Below, in pieces: positions 33,968-43,817 of a stretch of 64,000 bases of DNA; the first letter of the stretch is position 1; every line of letters starts with the position of its first letter. The notes under the pieces were generated by a model. That model saw only the letters and a program-made list of their open reading frames with translations, searched no databases and was not told where the DNA came from. The position numbers and the translations under genes were made by a program. Location of the stretch: assembly GCF_019740315.1 (NCBI RefSeq), contig NZ_JAHXZR010000001.1, positions 372,001-436,000 on the forward strand, in the 5' to 3' direction. This DNA is from Oceanobacter mangrovi. GTDB lineage: Bacteria; Pseudomonadota; Gammaproteobacteria; Pseudomonadales; Oceanobacteraceae.

Positions 33968-36763
33968 ATGTCCAAGACAGTCGTGCTGATCGACGGCTCC
34001 TCTTATCTGTTTCGTGCCTTTCACGCCTTGCCGTTGCTGACCAATTCCGACGGCCTGCACACCAATGCGGTAAAGGGTGTGATCAGTATGATCAAACGAC
34101 TGCAAAAGGATTATCCGGACGCCCAGATGGTGGTGGTGTTTGATGCCAAGGGCAAAACCTTCCGCAACGACATGTACCCGGACTACAAGGCCCACCGGCC
34201 ACCGATGCCAGAAGAACTGCGGGAACAGATTGAGCCGATTCACAACGTTATCCGGGCCATGGGCTTGCCGCTGCTGATCATCGAAGGTGTTGAGGCCGAT
34301 GACGTTATCGGCACGCTGGCAGCACAGGCCGAAGCCAGTCAGTGTCAGGTGATCGTGTCGACCGGTGACAAGGACATGGCGCAGCTGGTGGATCCGCATG
34401 TCTCACTGATCAACACCATGACCAACACCTTCCTCGACGTTGACGGCGTGAAGGAGAAATTTGGTGTACCACCACAACACATCATCGACTACCTGGCGCT
34501 GATGGGCGACAAGGTCGATAACATTCCCGGCGTCCCCAAAGTCGGTGAAAAAACCGCCGTTGGCCTGGTTGCCGGACTGGGTTCGCTGGAAGATATCTAC
34601 GCCAACCTTGATAAGGTCAAGGAGCTTGAATTCCGTGGCGCCAAAACCATGGCTGCCAAGCTGGAAGAGCACAAGGAGCAAGCGTTTCTTTCCAAACAAC
34701 TGGCGACTATCAAGTGTGACGTTGAACTGGAACAGCCGTTAGGTGAACTGCAAAACTCGGCCATCGACAAGCCAACGCTGCTGGCCTTGTTCAAAACCAT
34801 GGAATTCAAGGGCTGGATTGCCGAGCTGGCAGATGACAGTGAAGCCACTGCCGTTGCCAGCATTTCCGCACCGACTAACGCCGCTGGGGCTGATGTTGGC
34901 AGGTCTGATGCTGGTGCAACAAGCCCGCTAACCGCCGACGTGATGGATCAGCCAGGCGAATACCAGCTTATTCTGCAGCAAGCCGAACTCGACGAGTGGC
35001 TGGCAAAACTCAAGGCCAGCGAACTGTTCGCCTTCGATACCGAAACCACCTCACTGGTGTACAAACAAGCCGAAATTGTTGGTGTTTCCTTTGCTGTCGA
35101 AGTCGGCAAGGCCGCTTATGTGCCACTGGCGCATGATTATGAAGGCGCACCGGAGCAGCTCAATCGGGACGCTGTGCTGGCGCAATTGAAGCCGCTGCTG
35201 GAAGACCCAGAACAGAAAAAAGTCGGCCAGCATATGAAGTACGATGCTCACGTGTTGGCGAATCATGGCATCGAGTTGCGCGGCGTGCAGTTTGATACCC
35301 AGCTGGAAAGCTATGTGCTCGATTCGGTCGCGACCCATCACGATATGGACAGCCTGGCGCTGAAATATCTGGGCTATAAAACCGTGTCGTTTGAAGACAT
35401 CGCGGGCAAGGGCGCGAAGCAGAAGACGTTCAACCAGATCGAACTGGACGTTGCAGGCCCTTACGCCGCTGAAGATGCCGATATTACCTTGCGTCTGCAC
35501 CAGACCCTGTGGCCAAAACTGCAACAGCAAGGTGGTCTGGCGCAGGTATTCAGTGACATCGAAATGCCGGTAATGCCCGTGCTGACGGCGATGGAATCCC
35601 TCGGTGCGCTGATTAATGCCGATATGCTGTACGAGCAGAGCGGTGAAATTGAACAGAAGCTGCAGCTGCTGGAACGCCAGGCACACGATGCTGCCGGACA
35701 GGTGTTCAATCTGGGGTCACCCAAACAGCTGGGTGAAATCCTGTTTGAAAAACTGCAGCTGCCAGTGATCAAGAAAACCCCCAAAGGCGCACCGTCGACC
35801 GCCGAAGAAGTGCTGGTACAACTGGCGGAAGATGGCCATGAACTGCCACGGCTGATTACTGAACACCGTGGCCTGGCGAAGCTGAAAAGCACGTACACCG
35901 ACAAGCTGCCAGCCATGATCGCGGGTTCAACTGGTCGCGTGCATACCTCCTATCATCAGGCGGTAGCGGCTACCGGTCGTTTGTCATCCAGTGACCCGAA
36001 CCTGCAGAACATTCCGATTCGCTCCGACGAAGGCCGTCGTATTCGGCAGGCGTTTGTGGCGCCAGAGGGTTACAAGCTGGTAGCGGCGGACTATTCGCAG
36101 ATCGAATTGCGCATCATGGCGCACCTGTCCAATGATGACGGCTTGCTGAAAGCCTTTGGAGAGGGCCGCGATATTCACCGCGCCACGGCCGCTGAAGTGT
36201 TTGAAGTAGCAGAGGCGGATGTGACCGATAACCAGCGTCGCAGTGCCAAGGCGATCAACTTTGGTCTGATCTATGGCATGTCTGCCTTTGGTCTGGCCAA
36301 GCAACTGGGCATTGGCCGGGCTGAAGCGCAGGACTATGTGAATCTCTACTTCCAGCGTTATCCGGGCGTGGCCGACTATATGGAAACCACCCGAGAGCAG
36401 GCCCGTGAGCGGGGTTATGTCGAAACCATCTTTGGCCGTCGTTTATACCTGCCGGAAATCAAATCGAAGAACGTACCGCGCCGTCAGCACGCTGAGCGCA
36501 CCGCGATCAACGCGCCGATGCAGGGCAGTGCGGCAGATATTATCAAGCGCGCCATGATTCGGGTGTTCGACTGGCTGCCGCAATCTGGTTTTGATGCCCG
36601 CATGGTGATGCAGGTGCACGATGAACTGGTGCTGGAAGTGAAAGAAGATCAGGCGGAGGCCTTTGCCGAAGCTCTCAAACAGCAAATGCAGGCCGCTGCA
36701 GATCTGAAAGTCCCACTGCTGGTGGAAGCGGGTATTGGTGATAACTGGGAACAGGCGCACTGA
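33968..36763 (+). CDS. polA: DNA polymerase I
   Basis: A full-length 931-residue enzyme starting at ATG 33968 (MSKTVVLIDGSSYLFRAFHA). The 5'-3' exonuclease domain occupies about residues 1-295 (VVVFDAKGKTFRNDMYPDYK, GVEADDVIG). An alanine-rich linker precedes the 3'-5' exonuclease domain with Exo I FAFDTETTSLV, so proofreading residues are present. The polymerase domain has motif A DYSQIELRIMAHLS, the O-helix RRSAKAINFGLIYGMS and motif C MQVHDELVLE. It fills gaps in repair and removes RNA primers. Confidence 0.97.
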   Translation: MSKTVVLIDGSSYLFRAFHALPLLTNSDGLHTNAVKGVISMIKRLQKDYPDAQMVVVFDAKGKTFRNDMYPDYKAHRPPMPEELREQIEPIHNVIRAMGLPLLIIEGVEADDVIGTLAAQAEASQCQVIVSTGDKDMAQLVDPHVSLINTMTNTFLDVDGVKEKFGVPPQHIIDYLALMGDKVDNIPGVPKVGEKTAVGLVAGLGSLEDIYANLDKVKELEFRGAKTMAAKLEEHKEQAFLSKQLATIKCDVELEQPLGELQNSAIDKPTLLALFKTMEFKGWIAELADDSEATAVASISAPTNAAGADVGRSDAGATSPLTADVMDQPGEYQLILQQAELDEWLAKLKASELFAFDTETTSLVYKQAEIVGVSFAVEVGKAAYVPLAHDYEGAPEQLNRDAVLAQLKPLLEDPEQKKVGQHMKYDAHVLANHGIELRGVQFDTQLESYVLDSVATHHDMDSLALKYLGYKTVSFEDIAGKGAKQKTFNQIELDVAGPYAAEDADITLRLHQTLWPKLQQQGGLAQVFSDIEMPVMPVLTAMESLGALINADMLYEQSGEIEQKLQLLERQAHDAAGQVFNLGSPKQLGEILFEKLQLPVIKKTPKGAPSTAEEVLVQLAEDGHELPRLITEHRGLAKLKSTYTDKLPAMIAGSTGRVHTSYHQAVAATGRLSSSDPNLQNIPIRSDEGRRIRQAFVAPEGYKLVAADYSQIELRIMAHLSNDDGLLKAFGEGRDIHRATAAEVFEVAEADVTDNQRRSAKAINFGLIYGMSAFGLAKQLGIGRAEAQDYVNLYFQRYPGVADYMETTREQARERGYVETIFGRRLYLPEIKSKNVPRRQHAERTAINAPMQGSAADIIKRAMIRVFDWLPQSGFDARMVMQVHDELVLEVKEDQAEAFAEALKQQMQAAADLKVPLLVEAGIGDNWEQAH

Positions 36764-36781
36764 TCTTTTTGAAGCGGCTAT

Positions 36782-36818
36782 AAAAAAGGCCCGGGCGTTA
36801 GGGGAAACGAGCCGGGCC
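36782..36818 (-). terminator. Rho-independent terminator on the minus strand
   Basis: On the minus strand the GC stem GGCCCGG / CCGGGCC is followed by six T. It would end transcripts coming from engB or from a small RNA in the polA-engB gap. Confidence 0.75.
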
Positions 36819-36908
36819 AGACTTCGGATTCTTGGGGGAATGGCCGAAGAGTAGAACTACCTATGAAGAGAGATGGAGGTTGTGAACCACCACTAGCCAT
36901 ACAGGCCT
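36782..36908 (-). ncRNA. Candidate small RNA in the polA-engB intergenic region
   Basis: The 300-bp gap between polA and engB holds no gene. On the minus strand a -10-like TATATT (36915-36920) lies about 128 bases before a strong terminator (36782-36818). The polA-engB gap encodes Spot 42 in enteric bacteria and ErsA in Pseudomonas, so a small RNA is expected by synteny. The orientation and exact 5' end here are inferred, and the -35 element is weak. Confidence 0.4.
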
Positions 36909-37063
36909 AGTAACAATATAGATCAGCCTGCACGGGCAAGGTTCCACCTCGATCTGAAAATTAGCCAGATATTTGTAATTTATCGTGAGATCAAAACGCT
37001 GTTTGTTGCGGAATTGCTAACAAAACAAGAGTTCTGTAAGAGGGGCAGGCTATGGCGGCAGGA

Positions 37064-37771
37064 TTATTCCGCCGCGTTATCACCCTGTGACGGCTCTTGT
37101 TTGTCTGTATCAGCAACCGCCTCACTGAGGCCTTCTGCAGCAGGCTCGTCGTCGGCTTCAGCCGGGATCAACAGCTCGTTGAGGCGCGCCTTGAGCTGAT
37201 CCAGTCCCTGGGCCTTGAGCGACGAGAAAATCTGTACGGTTACCGGGATCGTCAGGCTGGCGGTCGCTTTCTTTACTTGCAGCAGGGCTGCCTGGGCAGC
37301 ACCGCGTTTGAGCTTGTCTGACTTGGTCAGCACCAGGTGCAGCGGCATGCCTTTTTTCTCGGCCCAGTCGATCATGGCGGTATCGAAATCCTTGAGCGGA
37401 TGACGAATGTCCATCAGCAATACCAGGCCAACCAGAGCTTCACGATTCTGCAGGTAATCACCAAGCTCTTTTTGCCAGGCGTTTTTGACGCCGACTGGCA
37501 CTTTGGCGTAGCCATAGCCCGGTAAGTCGACGATCGCGAGCGGCAAATCACCAATCTGGAAGTAGTTAATTAGTTGAGTACGCCCCGGCGTTTTACTGGT
37601 ACGCGCCAGTTTTTTCTGGCTCGTCAAACAGTTCAGTGCGCTTGATTTACCCGCGTTGGAACGCCCGGCAAACGCCACTTCCCGGGAAATTTCCTCAGGG
37701 CATTGGCTTAGTTTGGCGGCACTACGAAGGTAGTGGGTCTTGGTATAAGTCAATGAATCCTGGTTTGGCAT
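37064..37771 (-). CDS. engB: Ribosome biogenesis GTP-binding protein EngB/YihA
   Basis: The 235-residue GTPase has G1 AFAGRSNAGKSS, G2 region TPGRTQ, G3 VDLPGYGYAK and G4 LTKSDKLKRG. It is needed for assembly of the large ribosomal subunit. A C-terminal acidic tail of about 30 residues (AEADDEPAAEGLSEAVADTD) is longer than in most relatives. It lies next to polA, as in most gammaproteobacteria, and is divergent from the cytochrome c genes. Confidence 0.95.
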   Translation of the reverse strand: MPNQDSLTYTKTHYLRSAAKLSQCPEEISREVAFAGRSNAGKSSALNCLTSQKKLARTSKTPGRTQLINYFQIGDLPLAIVDLPGYGYAKVPVGVKNAWQKELGDYLQNREALVGLVLLMDIRHPLKDFDTAMIDWAEKKGMPLHLVLTKSDKLKRGAAQAALLQVKKATASLTIPVTVQIFSSLKAQGLDQLKARLNELLIPAEADDEPAAEGLSEAVADTDKQEPSQGDNAAE

Positions 37772-37895
37772 AGGGTAAACGTAATGACCGTCTGGTTTTT
37801 GATGATATATAATGCTGGGCCTTTGAATGGCGTAGCCAGTCTAACACAACCGAATTCGGCTGGCATTCAGGCCTATAAGTCTCTCTGCTACGGCA

Positions 37896-37922
37896 TTGGA
37901 TGAGACTACAGAACACTATAAT
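37896..37922 (+). promoter_or_regulatory. Promoter of cytochrome c5 gene
   Basis: TTGGAT (37896-37901) and a perfect TATAAT (37917-37922) are separated by 15 bases. Transcription would begin near 37929, which excludes an ATG at 37928 and supports the start at 37943. Confidence 0.45.
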
Positions 37923-37942
37923 GACTGATGAGAGAGATGCCC

Positions 37943-38254
37943 ATGACCAAACTCCTGTCCCTGATCGCAGCCGCTTCTGCTATCGTTCTGTCCGCCAATG
38001 TTCAGGCCTTTGATGCCGAAGCCAAGTTCAATACCGCTTGTGTTGCCTGTCACGCTCCGCAAACTGCGGCGGCGCTGGGTGCTCCGGCTGCTCATGATGC
38101 CGCTGCCTGGAAGCCTCGACTGGAAAAAGGCATAGATACACTGGTAAACCACGTGACCAACGGTTTTAATGCGATGCCTCCACGTGGCCTGTGTATGGAC
38201 TGCACTGCAGAACAGTACAAGGCGCTGATCACTTTCATGTCAACGCCTAAATAA
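37943..38254 (+). CDS. Periplasmic cytochrome c5-type protein
   Basis: A 103-residue monohaem cytochrome. The signal peptide runs from MTKLLSLIAAASAIVLS to NVQA. The haem-binding site is CVACH and the distal Met lies in FNAMPPRG. A second cysteine pair (GLCMDC) is characteristic of the cytochrome c5 family. The start at ATG 37943 fits the promoter and a GAGAG ribosome-binding site. In Pseudomonas relatives the same gene sits next to cytochrome c4 and carries electrons to terminal oxidases. Confidence 0.9.
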   Translation: MTKLLSLIAAASAIVLSANVQAFDAEAKFNTACVACHAPQTAAALGAPAAHDAAAWKPRLEKGIDTLVNHVTNGFNAMPPRGLCMDCTAEQYKALITFMSTPK

Positions 38255-38314
38255 AACAAGTGTGGAGCTAACTCCGCCAGCGAAAAAGAATTCACTCACT
38301 AACTGGATCTGACG

Positions 38315-38941
38315 ATGAAAAACCTGTTGATTAGCCTCTTTGTTTCGGCCGGACTGATGTCCGCGGCACATGCGAGTGACGCGAACTCTGCCTACCAGGG
38401 CAGCGCGGATGCTGGCAAAGCAAAATCTGCAACGTGTGCTGCTTGTCACGGTGCTGACGGTAACAGCATGGTGCCTACCTTCCCTAAACTGGCTGGTCAG
38501 GGCGAACGCTACCTGATCAAGCAGATCACAGATATTCGTGAAGGTCGTCGTTCCGTTCCTGAAATGACTGCATTTGTTGCTGCGCTGAGCGATCACGACA
38601 TCGCTGACCTGGCCGCCTACTTCGGTAGCCAGACTCCAACTGGTGGCGGTGCCAAGGAAGAACTGGTGGAGCTGGGTCAGAAGATCTACCGTTCTGGTAT
38701 CGAATCCAAAGGTGTTCCTGCCTGTCTGGCCTGTCACGGTCCAAATGGCAAGGGTGTAGAACTGGCTGGTTTCCCTCAACTGGCTGGTCAGCACGAAGCC
38801 TACACCTCCAAGCAGCTGCATAACTTCAGCTCTGGCGCCCGTACCAACGATGGCGATACCAAGATGATGCGTGACGTTGCCTACCGCCTGCACGATTCTG
38901 AAATCGAAGCAGTTGCCAACTACATTCAGGGTCTGCGTTAA
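38315..38941 (+). CDS. Dihaem cytochrome c4
   Basis: This 208-residue periplasmic protein has a cleavable signal (ending AHA, residue 20). Two haem sites, CAACH (residues 41-45) and CLACH (about residues 137-141), lie in two homologous halves. Each half has its own axial methionine region (VPEMTAF, DTKMMRD). Cytochrome c4 delivers electrons to the cbb3-type oxidase. The position after cytochrome c5 and before dsbA reproduces the Pseudomonas order. Confidence 0.95.
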   Translation: MKNLLISLFVSAGLMSAAHASDANSAYQGSADAGKAKSATCAACHGADGNSMVPTFPKLAGQGERYLIKQITDIREGRRSVPEMTAFVAALSDHDIADLAAYFGSQTPTGGGAKEELVELGQKIYRSGIESKGVPACLACHGPNGKGVELAGFPQLAGQHEAYTSKQLHNFSSGARTNDGDTKMMRDVAYRLHDSEIEAVANYIQGLR

Positions 38942-38960
38942 TCCCACACCCTGTTGAAAG

Positions 38961-38983
38961 AAGCGGCTCCGGCCGCTTTTTTT
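38961..38983 (+). terminator. Rho-independent terminator after cytochrome c4
   Basis: The stem AAGCGGC / GCCGCTT has a short loop and is followed by more T residues (seven T in the run). Confidence 0.85.
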
Positions 38984-39115
38984 GTGCCTTGTGCCGACCA
39001 GGGAACCCTGAATACCGTGATTGGTAACAAGCATGCCTGTGCGGTCGGGAACCTTTGTGTGAAAATAGTGCTCAATAGCGGTTCCGAATTGGCGACATAA
39101 CCTATGGAGAAAAAG

Positions 39116-39751
39116 ATGTTCGCGCAGATCAAACGCTGGCTGATACTGCCGATGATGATGCTGGCATCAGTAGTCATGGCTGAAGAATACAAGGCTGGTG
39201 AGAATTACACCGTGCTGGATGAACCGGTGCCTGTGCTGGCAGATGGCAAGGTACATGTTGAAGAAGCCTTCTGGTATGGCTGCCCACATTGTTTCCATCT
39301 GGAAAGTTACGTTGAACCCTGGATCGCCAAATTGCCTGCCGATGTAGAGTTTACCCGTGTGCCGGCGATGTTTGGTCGTGCCTGGGTTGCGCATGCCCAG
39401 TTGTTCTACACCACTGATGTGCTGGGCCTGCAGGACAAATTGCACTCAGCAATCTTCAAAGCCATTCAGGTTGGCCGCCAGCGCTTGCTGACTGAAGACG
39501 AACAGCGTGACTTCCTGGTCAAAAACGGCGGTATTACCGCTGACCAGTTCAACAAGGCCTACAACGGTTTCTCGGTGAAGTCCCGTATGCAGCAGGGTGA
39601 CAAGCGTATACGTGCTTTCCACATCAGTGGTGTACCGGCGCTGATTGTTAACGGCAAATACGTGGTATCTGCCAGCTCTGCCGGCGGCCAGGACAAGATG
39701 ACCGACGTGGTTGATTTCCTGATTGCCAAGGAACGTGCGGCCAGCAAATAA
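39116..39751 (+). CDS. dsbA: Thiol:disulfide interchange protein DsbA
   Basis: A 211-residue protein starting at ATG 39116, with GGAG 6 bases upstream. An upstream in-frame ATG at 39104 sits before that site. The signal peptide ends about VVMA. The active site Cys56-Pro-His-Cys59 lies after EEAFWYG, and the cis-proline loop is SGVPALIV. DsbA introduces disulfides into exported proteins and is reoxidised by DsbB (3.4-3.95 kb). Its own transcript ends at the terminator 27 bases downstream. Confidence 0.96.
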   Translation: MFAQIKRWLILPMMMLASVVMAEEYKAGENYTVLDEPVPVLADGKVHVEEAFWYGCPHCFHLESYVEPWIAKLPADVEFTRVPAMFGRAWVAHAQLFYTTDVLGLQDKLHSAIFKAIQVGRQRLLTEDEQRDFLVKNGGITADQFNKAYNGFSVKSRMQQGDKRIRAFHISGVPALIVNGKYVVSASSAGGQDKMTDVVDFLIAKERAASK

Positions 39752-39777
39752 GCTGACCTATTCCGTCGCACCTCAAG

Positions 39778-39804
39778 AGCCGGGCTAAATGCCCGGCTTT
39801 TTTA
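39778..39804 (+). terminator. Rho-independent terminator after dsbA
   Basis: AGCCGGGC, loop TAAAT, GCCCGGCT, followed by a T run. Confidence 0.9.
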
Positions 39805-39903
39805 TTGCTCTTTTTCTGTGCCAGCTTTTTTGGTGCTGACGCTCGCCGCCTGACGCTGACTATCTATACTTCTTCGAGGTCCGTATCGAAACAGGCGAGG
39901 CAT

Positions 39904-41469
39904 ATGGATAGACAAGACGCTACCGGTGAACAGTGGCGGACAAAATATCAGACGCTGGCAGACGAATTTGAGGCGTCCTCGCAGCAATGGCAGCGACAGC
40001 AGGAGCAATGGCGTCGTAATTGTGTTGCGCTCAGCCTGCTGGCTCAAGGCCAGGACAGCCTGCTGGACGTCCAGTTACGACAATTGCGCAAGGAGTTCAA
40101 ACGGGACCAGCCTGGCAGTACCGAGATCGAACCGCTGGAAAGTCTGCTGCAACAGTTTGAAGAACGTACCGGGCAACAGCAAAAGCTGCTGGCGAAAAGT
40201 CTGCAACAGGCGGTTGCGAGCCTGGCGGCAGGCGCACTGACACCACTACAGCAACAACGTCTGGAAGGACTGCGGTTACGCATCGATGACAAGCTGCAAA
40301 GCTGGTTGGGAACTCGTGAATTATTAGCCGAGTGGATCCAGTTACTGCCAGTGGAGTCGCTACCTCATACCACTACTGCTGCTAACAAAAAAATCGAGTC
40401 GGTCGAATCTCCAACAGTCATTGATGATCCTCTGCGTTTCCATGATGGCGTTTGCCGTGGGGTGCGACGTTTGCTGGGGCAGCTGAATCTGCCTGCCGAT
40501 CACCAGCAGCAGGCGGAACGGTTGCGTTTGCAGATTGAAGATAAGTCAGACATCGACAGTCTGGTGATGGCGCTGGATCAACTGACCGATCTGGTGGTGG
40601 CTTCACTGGCTGATAGCCAGAATGAACTGGAAGGGTTTCTGCAGCAGCTGGATCAGCAATTACAGGCCCTGCAGTTGCATCTCGGCAAGGATTGTCTGCT
40701 GATTGGCGAAGGTCAGGATTCGCGTCAGTCGCTCAATGTCGAGGTCCAGCAGCAGGTACATGAATTGCGAAGTCTCGTGAACAGCAATACCGAAATCTCC
40801 AGTCTGGGATCGCGAATCCAGCATTATCTGTTAACCATCCTGTCGGCTATTGACCGCTTTGAAGTTCGCGAACAGGCCCGTGAGCAACAGCAGCAGCAGG
40901 AAATGGATGAACTACAGCAACGTTTGCAGGAAGTTGAAAAGCAATCGGCAGACACCCGTCGGGCACTGCAGCAGCAGCGCAAACTGGCTTCCCGGGATGC
41001 CCTCACCGGTCTGCCTAACCGGCTGACCTACAATAACCAGATTCGCCAGATCTGGCCGCAGCTACAGCAGGGTCAATCACTGCTGATCGGTGTGCTGGAT
41101 GTTGATCATTTCAAGCGCATCAACGATCAATACGGTCATCAGGCGGGCGATCGGGTACTGAAACTGATTGCCCGGGTACTGCGGAAACAGCTGCCACAGC
41201 AACATTTTCTGGCCCGTTATGGCGGCGAGGAATTTGTCCTGCTGTTACAGGATCTGGACGCTCGCCAGGCGCAGGCGTTGGCCAATACCCTGCGCGAAGC
41301 CGTTGCTGCTGTGCCGTATCATTTCAGGGGCGAACCGGTATCCATCACCGTATCAATCGGTCTGGCGACAGCGGAGTCGACTGCCGCATTTGAACAGGTG
41401 TTTGCACAGGCGGACCGGGCGCTCTACCAGGCCAAACAGCAAGGCCGAAATCGCGTTGTGATGCTCTGA
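39904..41469 (+). CDS. Diguanylate cyclase with long coiled-coil N-terminus
   Basis: The 521-residue protein starts at ATG 39904 (MDRQDATGEQWRTKY), after GCGAGG. It has no membrane segment. The first 350 residues are very rich in glutamine and leucine and predicted coiled coil. The GGDEF domain has DALTGLPNRLTYN, the substrate region DVDHFKRINDQYGHQAGDRVL and the active-site variant RYGGEEFVLLL, which is functional in many cyclases. It should make cyclic di-GMP in response to an unknown cytoplasmic input. The same gene order (after dsbA) occurs in pseudomonads. Confidence 0.92.
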   Translation: MDRQDATGEQWRTKYQTLADEFEASSQQWQRQQEQWRRNCVALSLLAQGQDSLLDVQLRQLRKEFKRDQPGSTEIEPLESLLQQFEERTGQQQKLLAKSLQQAVASLAAGALTPLQQQRLEGLRLRIDDKLQSWLGTRELLAEWIQLLPVESLPHTTTAANKKIESVESPTVIDDPLRFHDGVCRGVRRLLGQLNLPADHQQQAERLRLQIEDKSDIDSLVMALDQLTDLVVASLADSQNELEGFLQQLDQQLQALQLHLGKDCLLIGEGQDSRQSLNVEVQQQVHELRSLVNSNTEISSLGSRIQHYLLTILSAIDRFEVREQAREQQQQQEMDELQQRLQEVEKQSADTRRALQQQRKLASRDALTGLPNRLTYNNQIRQIWPQLQQGQSLLIGVLDVDHFKRINDQYGHQAGDRVLKLIARVLRKQLPQQHFLARYGGEEFVLLLQDLDARQAQALANTLREAVAAVPYHFRGEPVSITVSIGLATAESTAAFEQVFAQADRALYQAKQQGRNRVVML

Positions 41470-41565
41470 TTCGCGTTCCTTTACATGCTGCAGCACGCCT
41501 GTTGACTGCTTTATGGTAATCTCCTGCACATACTATAAATGCCCGGAACAGCAGGAGTTATCTAT

Positions 41566-43389
41566 ATGTGTGGCATTGTCGGAGCCGTTGCCCAGCGTGA
41601 TGTAATCGAGATTTTGCTGGAAGGCTTGCGCCGTCTGGAATACCGCGGTTATGACTCCGCCGGAGTGGCAGTGCTGGATGCTGCTCATCAGCCAGCACCG
41701 CTGCAGCGGTTACGTCGACTGGGCAAGGTCCAGGCGTTGTCTGACGCGGCTGCCGAGCAAGGGTTGGCTGGAGGCACCGGCATTGCCCATACTCGCTGGG
41801 CCACCCACGGTGAACCTTCCGAAGCCAATGCTCACCCGCATGTTTCTGGCGATATCGCGGTTGTTCACAACGGTATTATCGAAAACCACGAAGGCCTGCG
41901 GCGGGAGCTGCAGGCCGAGGGTTTCGTATTCCAGTCGCAAACTGACACTGAAGTGATTGCTCACCTGATCGCCCGTGAAACCGCCGCCGGACAGCCACTG
42001 CTAGCGGCGGTCAAAGCCGTGCGTAAACGACTTGAAGGTGCTTACGGCATGGTGGCGGTCAACAGTCAGACGCCAGACCGCATCGTAGTGGCGCGTTCCG
42101 GCAGTCCGCTGGTGATTGGTTACGGTATTGGCGAGCATTTTGTCGCTTCAGACCAGCTGGCACTGCTGCCGGTGACGCGCCGGTTTGCCTTTCTGGAAGA
42201 AGGCGATGTAGCTGAAATTACCCGCCAGAGCGTCGAAGTCTTCGACCTCAATGATCAACCTGTGGTGCGTGAAGCCCGGGAAAGCTCGGTTGAACACGAT
42301 GCCGGTGACAAGGGCGAATATCGCCACTACATGCTGAAAGAAATCTACGAGCAGCCACAGGCGATTACCAACACTCTGGAAGGCCGTTTGCTTAACGGCC
42401 AGCTCAATCTTGAGGCGCTGGGCGATCTCTCTGATGTTGACTCGGTACAGATTATCGCCTGCGGCACCAGCTACCATGCTGGTGTTACTGCTCGTTACTG
42501 GATTGAGTCGCTGGCGGGGGTTGCCTGTAACGTCGAAATTGCCTCCGAATTCCGCTATCGCCAGCCAGTGATTCGTCCCAACACCTTGCTGGTGACCATT
42601 TCCCAGAGTGGTGAAACGGCTGATACCCTGGCAGCCTTGCGTCAGGCCCGCGCCCAGGGCATCACCAAAACCCTGGCAATCTGTAACGTACCGGGCTCCT
42701 CGCTGGTACGAGAATCCGATATGACCCTGTTGACTCGTGCCGGAGCAGAAATTGGCGTGGCTTCGACCAAGGCTTTCACTACCCAATTGGCGGCCTTGTT
42801 ACTGCTGACTGCCGGGCTGGCAGAACGGCGTGCCGACGCTGCTGCGGTGCAGCAAAAAATTGCCAATGCGCTGGCGACCTTGCCGGGCCTGATCCAGCAA
42901 ACGCTGGGCATGAACGAAGCCATCGAAAAACTGGCCGAACGTTTTGCTGAAAAGCACAACGCGCTGTTCCTTGGTCGTGGTGACCAGTACCCGATTGCGA
43001 TGGAAGGTGCGCTGAAGCTGAAGGAAATTTCCTATATTCACGCCGAAGCCTACGCCGCTGGTGAGCTTAAACACGGCCCGCTGGCTCTGATTGATGCCGA
43101 AATGCCGATTGTAGTGGTCGCACCGCACAACGACCTGGTTGAAAAGCTCAAATCCAACATTGAAGAAGTACGCGCACGCGGAGGTGAACTGTACGTCTTC
43201 GCCGGGGAATCCGCCGAAATCAGCAGCGCCGACAATATGGTGGTGGTTCCGGTGCCGAACTGCGACGACCTGATCGCACCGATCGTTTACACCTTGCCGC
43301 TCCAGCTGCTGAGTTATCACGTGGCGGTGATCAAGGGGACGGACGTAGATCAGCCAAGGAATTTGGCCAAGAGCGTGACGGTGGAGTAG
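41566..43389 (+). CDS. glmS: Glutamine-fructose-6-phosphate aminotransferase
   Basis: A 607-residue enzyme making glucosamine-6-phosphate for peptidoglycan and lipopolysaccharide. The start at ATG 41566 gives MCGIVGAV, leaving the catalytic Cys as the new N-terminus after methionine removal; GCAGGAG lies upstream. The amidotransferase half has [11 protein letters not shown] and [11 protein letters not shown]. The isomerase half has two SIS domains ([29 protein letters not shown]). The end [11 protein letters not shown] is the conserved site recognised by Tn7-type transposition. Confidence 0.97.
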   Translation: MCGIVGAVAQRDVIEILLEGLRRLEYRGYDSAGVAVLDAAHQPAPLQRLRRLGKVQALSDAAAEQGLAGGTGIAHTRWATHGEPSEANAHPHVSGDIAVVHNGIIENHEGLRRELQAEGFVFQSQTDTEVIAHLIARETAAGQPLLAAVKAVRKRLEGAYGMVAVNSQTPDRIVVARSGSPLVIGYGIGEHFVASDQLALLPVTRRFAFLEEGDVAEITRQSVEVFDLNDQPVVREARESSVEHDAGDKGEYRHYMLKEIYEQPQAITNTLEGRLLNGQLNLEALGDLSDVDSVQIIACGTSYHAGVTARYWIESLAGVACNVEIASEFRYRQPVIRPNTLLVTISQSGETADTLAALRQARAQGITKTLAICNVPGSSLVRESDMTLLTRAGAEIGVASTKAFTTQLAALLLLTAGLAERRADAAAVQQKIANALATLPGLIQQTLGMNEAIEKLAERFAEKHNALFLGRGDQYPIAMEGALKLKEISYIHAEAYAAGELKHGPLALIDAEMPIVVVAPHNDLVEKLKSNIEEVRARGGELYVFAGESAEISSADNMVVVPVPNCDDLIAPIVYTLPLQLLSYHVAVIKGTDVDQPRNLAKSVTVE

Positions 43390-43415
43390 CCAAAATGGTT
43401 GGTTACTCGTACACA
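43354..43415 (+). other. attTn7-type attachment region (glmS 3' end and flank)
   Basis: The last codons of glmS ([11 protein letters not shown], 43354-43389) keep the sequence recognised by TnsD of Tn7-like elements. Insertion would be expected about 25 bases past the stop codon. No Tn7 end sequence was recognised in the flank, but the following DNA is AT-rich and accessory. Confidence 0.45.
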
Positions 43416-43817
43416 CTGTGGCAGAGTCTTTCTAGCGATACCAATAACTGGAGTGCATGTTGGGTATAGTCACGATAGGTTGGCCAAGGAAATCAGGGAT
43501 GCAGGCTGTGCCGAGAGTAAAAATCTCGACATTCGTGCAACGCTGCTCCAGTCGTAGAAAAATAAAACAGATCCTTGCTATTTTTCCTCGATCCAAGGCT
43601 GTTGAGGTATTGCTATATGCTCACTTTATCTTTCAAAAGCATATCTGCTTTTGGAATGTGCGCTATCACCATCGCTGGTCCAAGGGCTGTATCATACAGT
43701 CAACTGGTATCAACACTTCTCTGCAGTTGGCTAGTATCTGGGAGATATTCGAACCAGGATATAAATTCCATTTGATATTAGTTAATAGTTATCATGAATT
43801 TCCTGTTAGGAGCTCAT
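43390..43817. other. 428-bp non-coding interval downstream of glmS
   Basis: No convincing gene, terminator or repeat was seen. The DNA shifts from GC-rich to AT-rich along it. An open frame at 43457-43855 has no recognisable protein features and overlaps the next real gene in another frame. It may hold the promoter of the GSCFA operon and remnants of an insertion at attTn7. Confidence 0.4.
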
